Below, one piece after another: positions 63,969 to 64,000 of a DNA stretch of 64,000 bases; the first letter of the stretch is position 1; each line of letters begins with the position of its first letter. The position numbers were made by a program, and so were the translations under genes. The notes beneath the pieces were generated by a model. The model worked only from the letters and a program-made list of their open reading frames with translations, made no database searches and was not told the origin of the DNA. Source of the DNA: Peribacillus cavernae (GTDB taxonomy: Bacteria > Bacillota > Bacilli > Bacillales > DSM-1321); NCBI RefSeq assembly GCF_003989135.1, contig NZ_RYZZ01000015.1, positions 117,316 to 181,315 on the forward strand. The letters are read 5' to 3'.

Positions 63969-64000
63969 GTGTGCCCCGCAGTCACACAATCTAGGTGGTT
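63969..64000 (+). mobile_element. 5' end of a group II (IIC-type) intron, cut by the window edge
   Basis: Begins GTGTGCCCCGCAGTC immediately after a terminator T-tract and continues CACACAATCTAGGTGGTT to the window end. GTGTGCCC is the 5' end of the Oceanobacillus-type group IIC intron as I remember it. It matches the relic at 3723 at 28 of 32 bases. Only the first 32 bases are visible, so completeness cannot be judged. Confidence 0.5.

Overview
The window is a chromosomal stretch of a Gram-positive, endospore-forming bacterium of the family Bacillaceae (Bacillus, Neobacillus or Mesobacillus type). The signs are low-to-moderate G+C, AGGAGG ribosome sites with many TTG and GTG starts, SpoVS, YjcZ-type and CotF-type spore proteins, and Bacillus-style regulation (TnrA, Zur, PhoP, CcpA, sigma B, TreR, GlpP, SAM and FMN riboswitches). 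No rRNA, tRNA, CRISPR or intact transposon was found. The species is not determined.

Layout. 1-8.6 kb is an eroding catabolic island: flavin reductase, hydrolase, LLM monooxygenase, SDR, two sigma-54 activators, one well-placed -24/-12 promoter, and remnants of an acyl-CoA synthetase and an enoyl-CoA hydratase. 8.7-16.7 kb holds aspartokinase, two tandem YjcZ-type peptides, a heterodimeric ABC exporter, a CarD-family regulator, SpoVS and Zur-controlled ribosomal protein L31 type B. 16.8-26.3 kb carries transport and nitrogen functions: CstA with its small partner, a two-gene OpuA osmoprotectant importer, AmtB-GlnK and a succinate-semialdehyde dehydrogenase. 26.5-32.9 kb is a SAM-riboswitch-controlled sulfate assimilation and siroheme operon plus a TauE/SafE exporter. 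33-38 kb is the glycerol regulon (glpP, glpFK, glpD). 38-40 kb is a Pho-box-preceded PhoX-TatA pair. 40-44 kb has a dicarboxylate symporter, a LysM-3D wall protein and an M20 peptidase. 44-48 kb is the trehalose operon treP-treA-treR. 48-53 kb has a sigma-B-type stress protein, a YoaE-like molybdoenzyme and a wrecked proline symporter. 53-59.7 kb has a YfmL-like helicase, CotF-type coat genes around an alcohol dehydrogenase (as in the B. subtilis yra cluster), methionine gamma-lyase and a YfmJ-like reductase. 59.8-63.6 kb is the FMN-riboswitch-controlled rib operon.

The most unusual points are: (a) two sequences that resemble the 5' ends of group IIC introns, each sitting directly after a Rho-independent terminator, one a relic at 3.7 kb and one running off the right edge; (b) a sulfate operon leader with a complete SAM riboswitch followed by a second, unrecognised structured segment with its own terminator; (c) a catabolic island with gene remnants fused in frame to a regulator ORF; (d) a MerR-like operator upstream of a small gene whose reading frame depends on a T homopolymer; (e) a 44-codon ORF with an excellent ribosome site whose ends are inverted repeats. 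Statements about homologues rest on memory of family motifs; no search was run.
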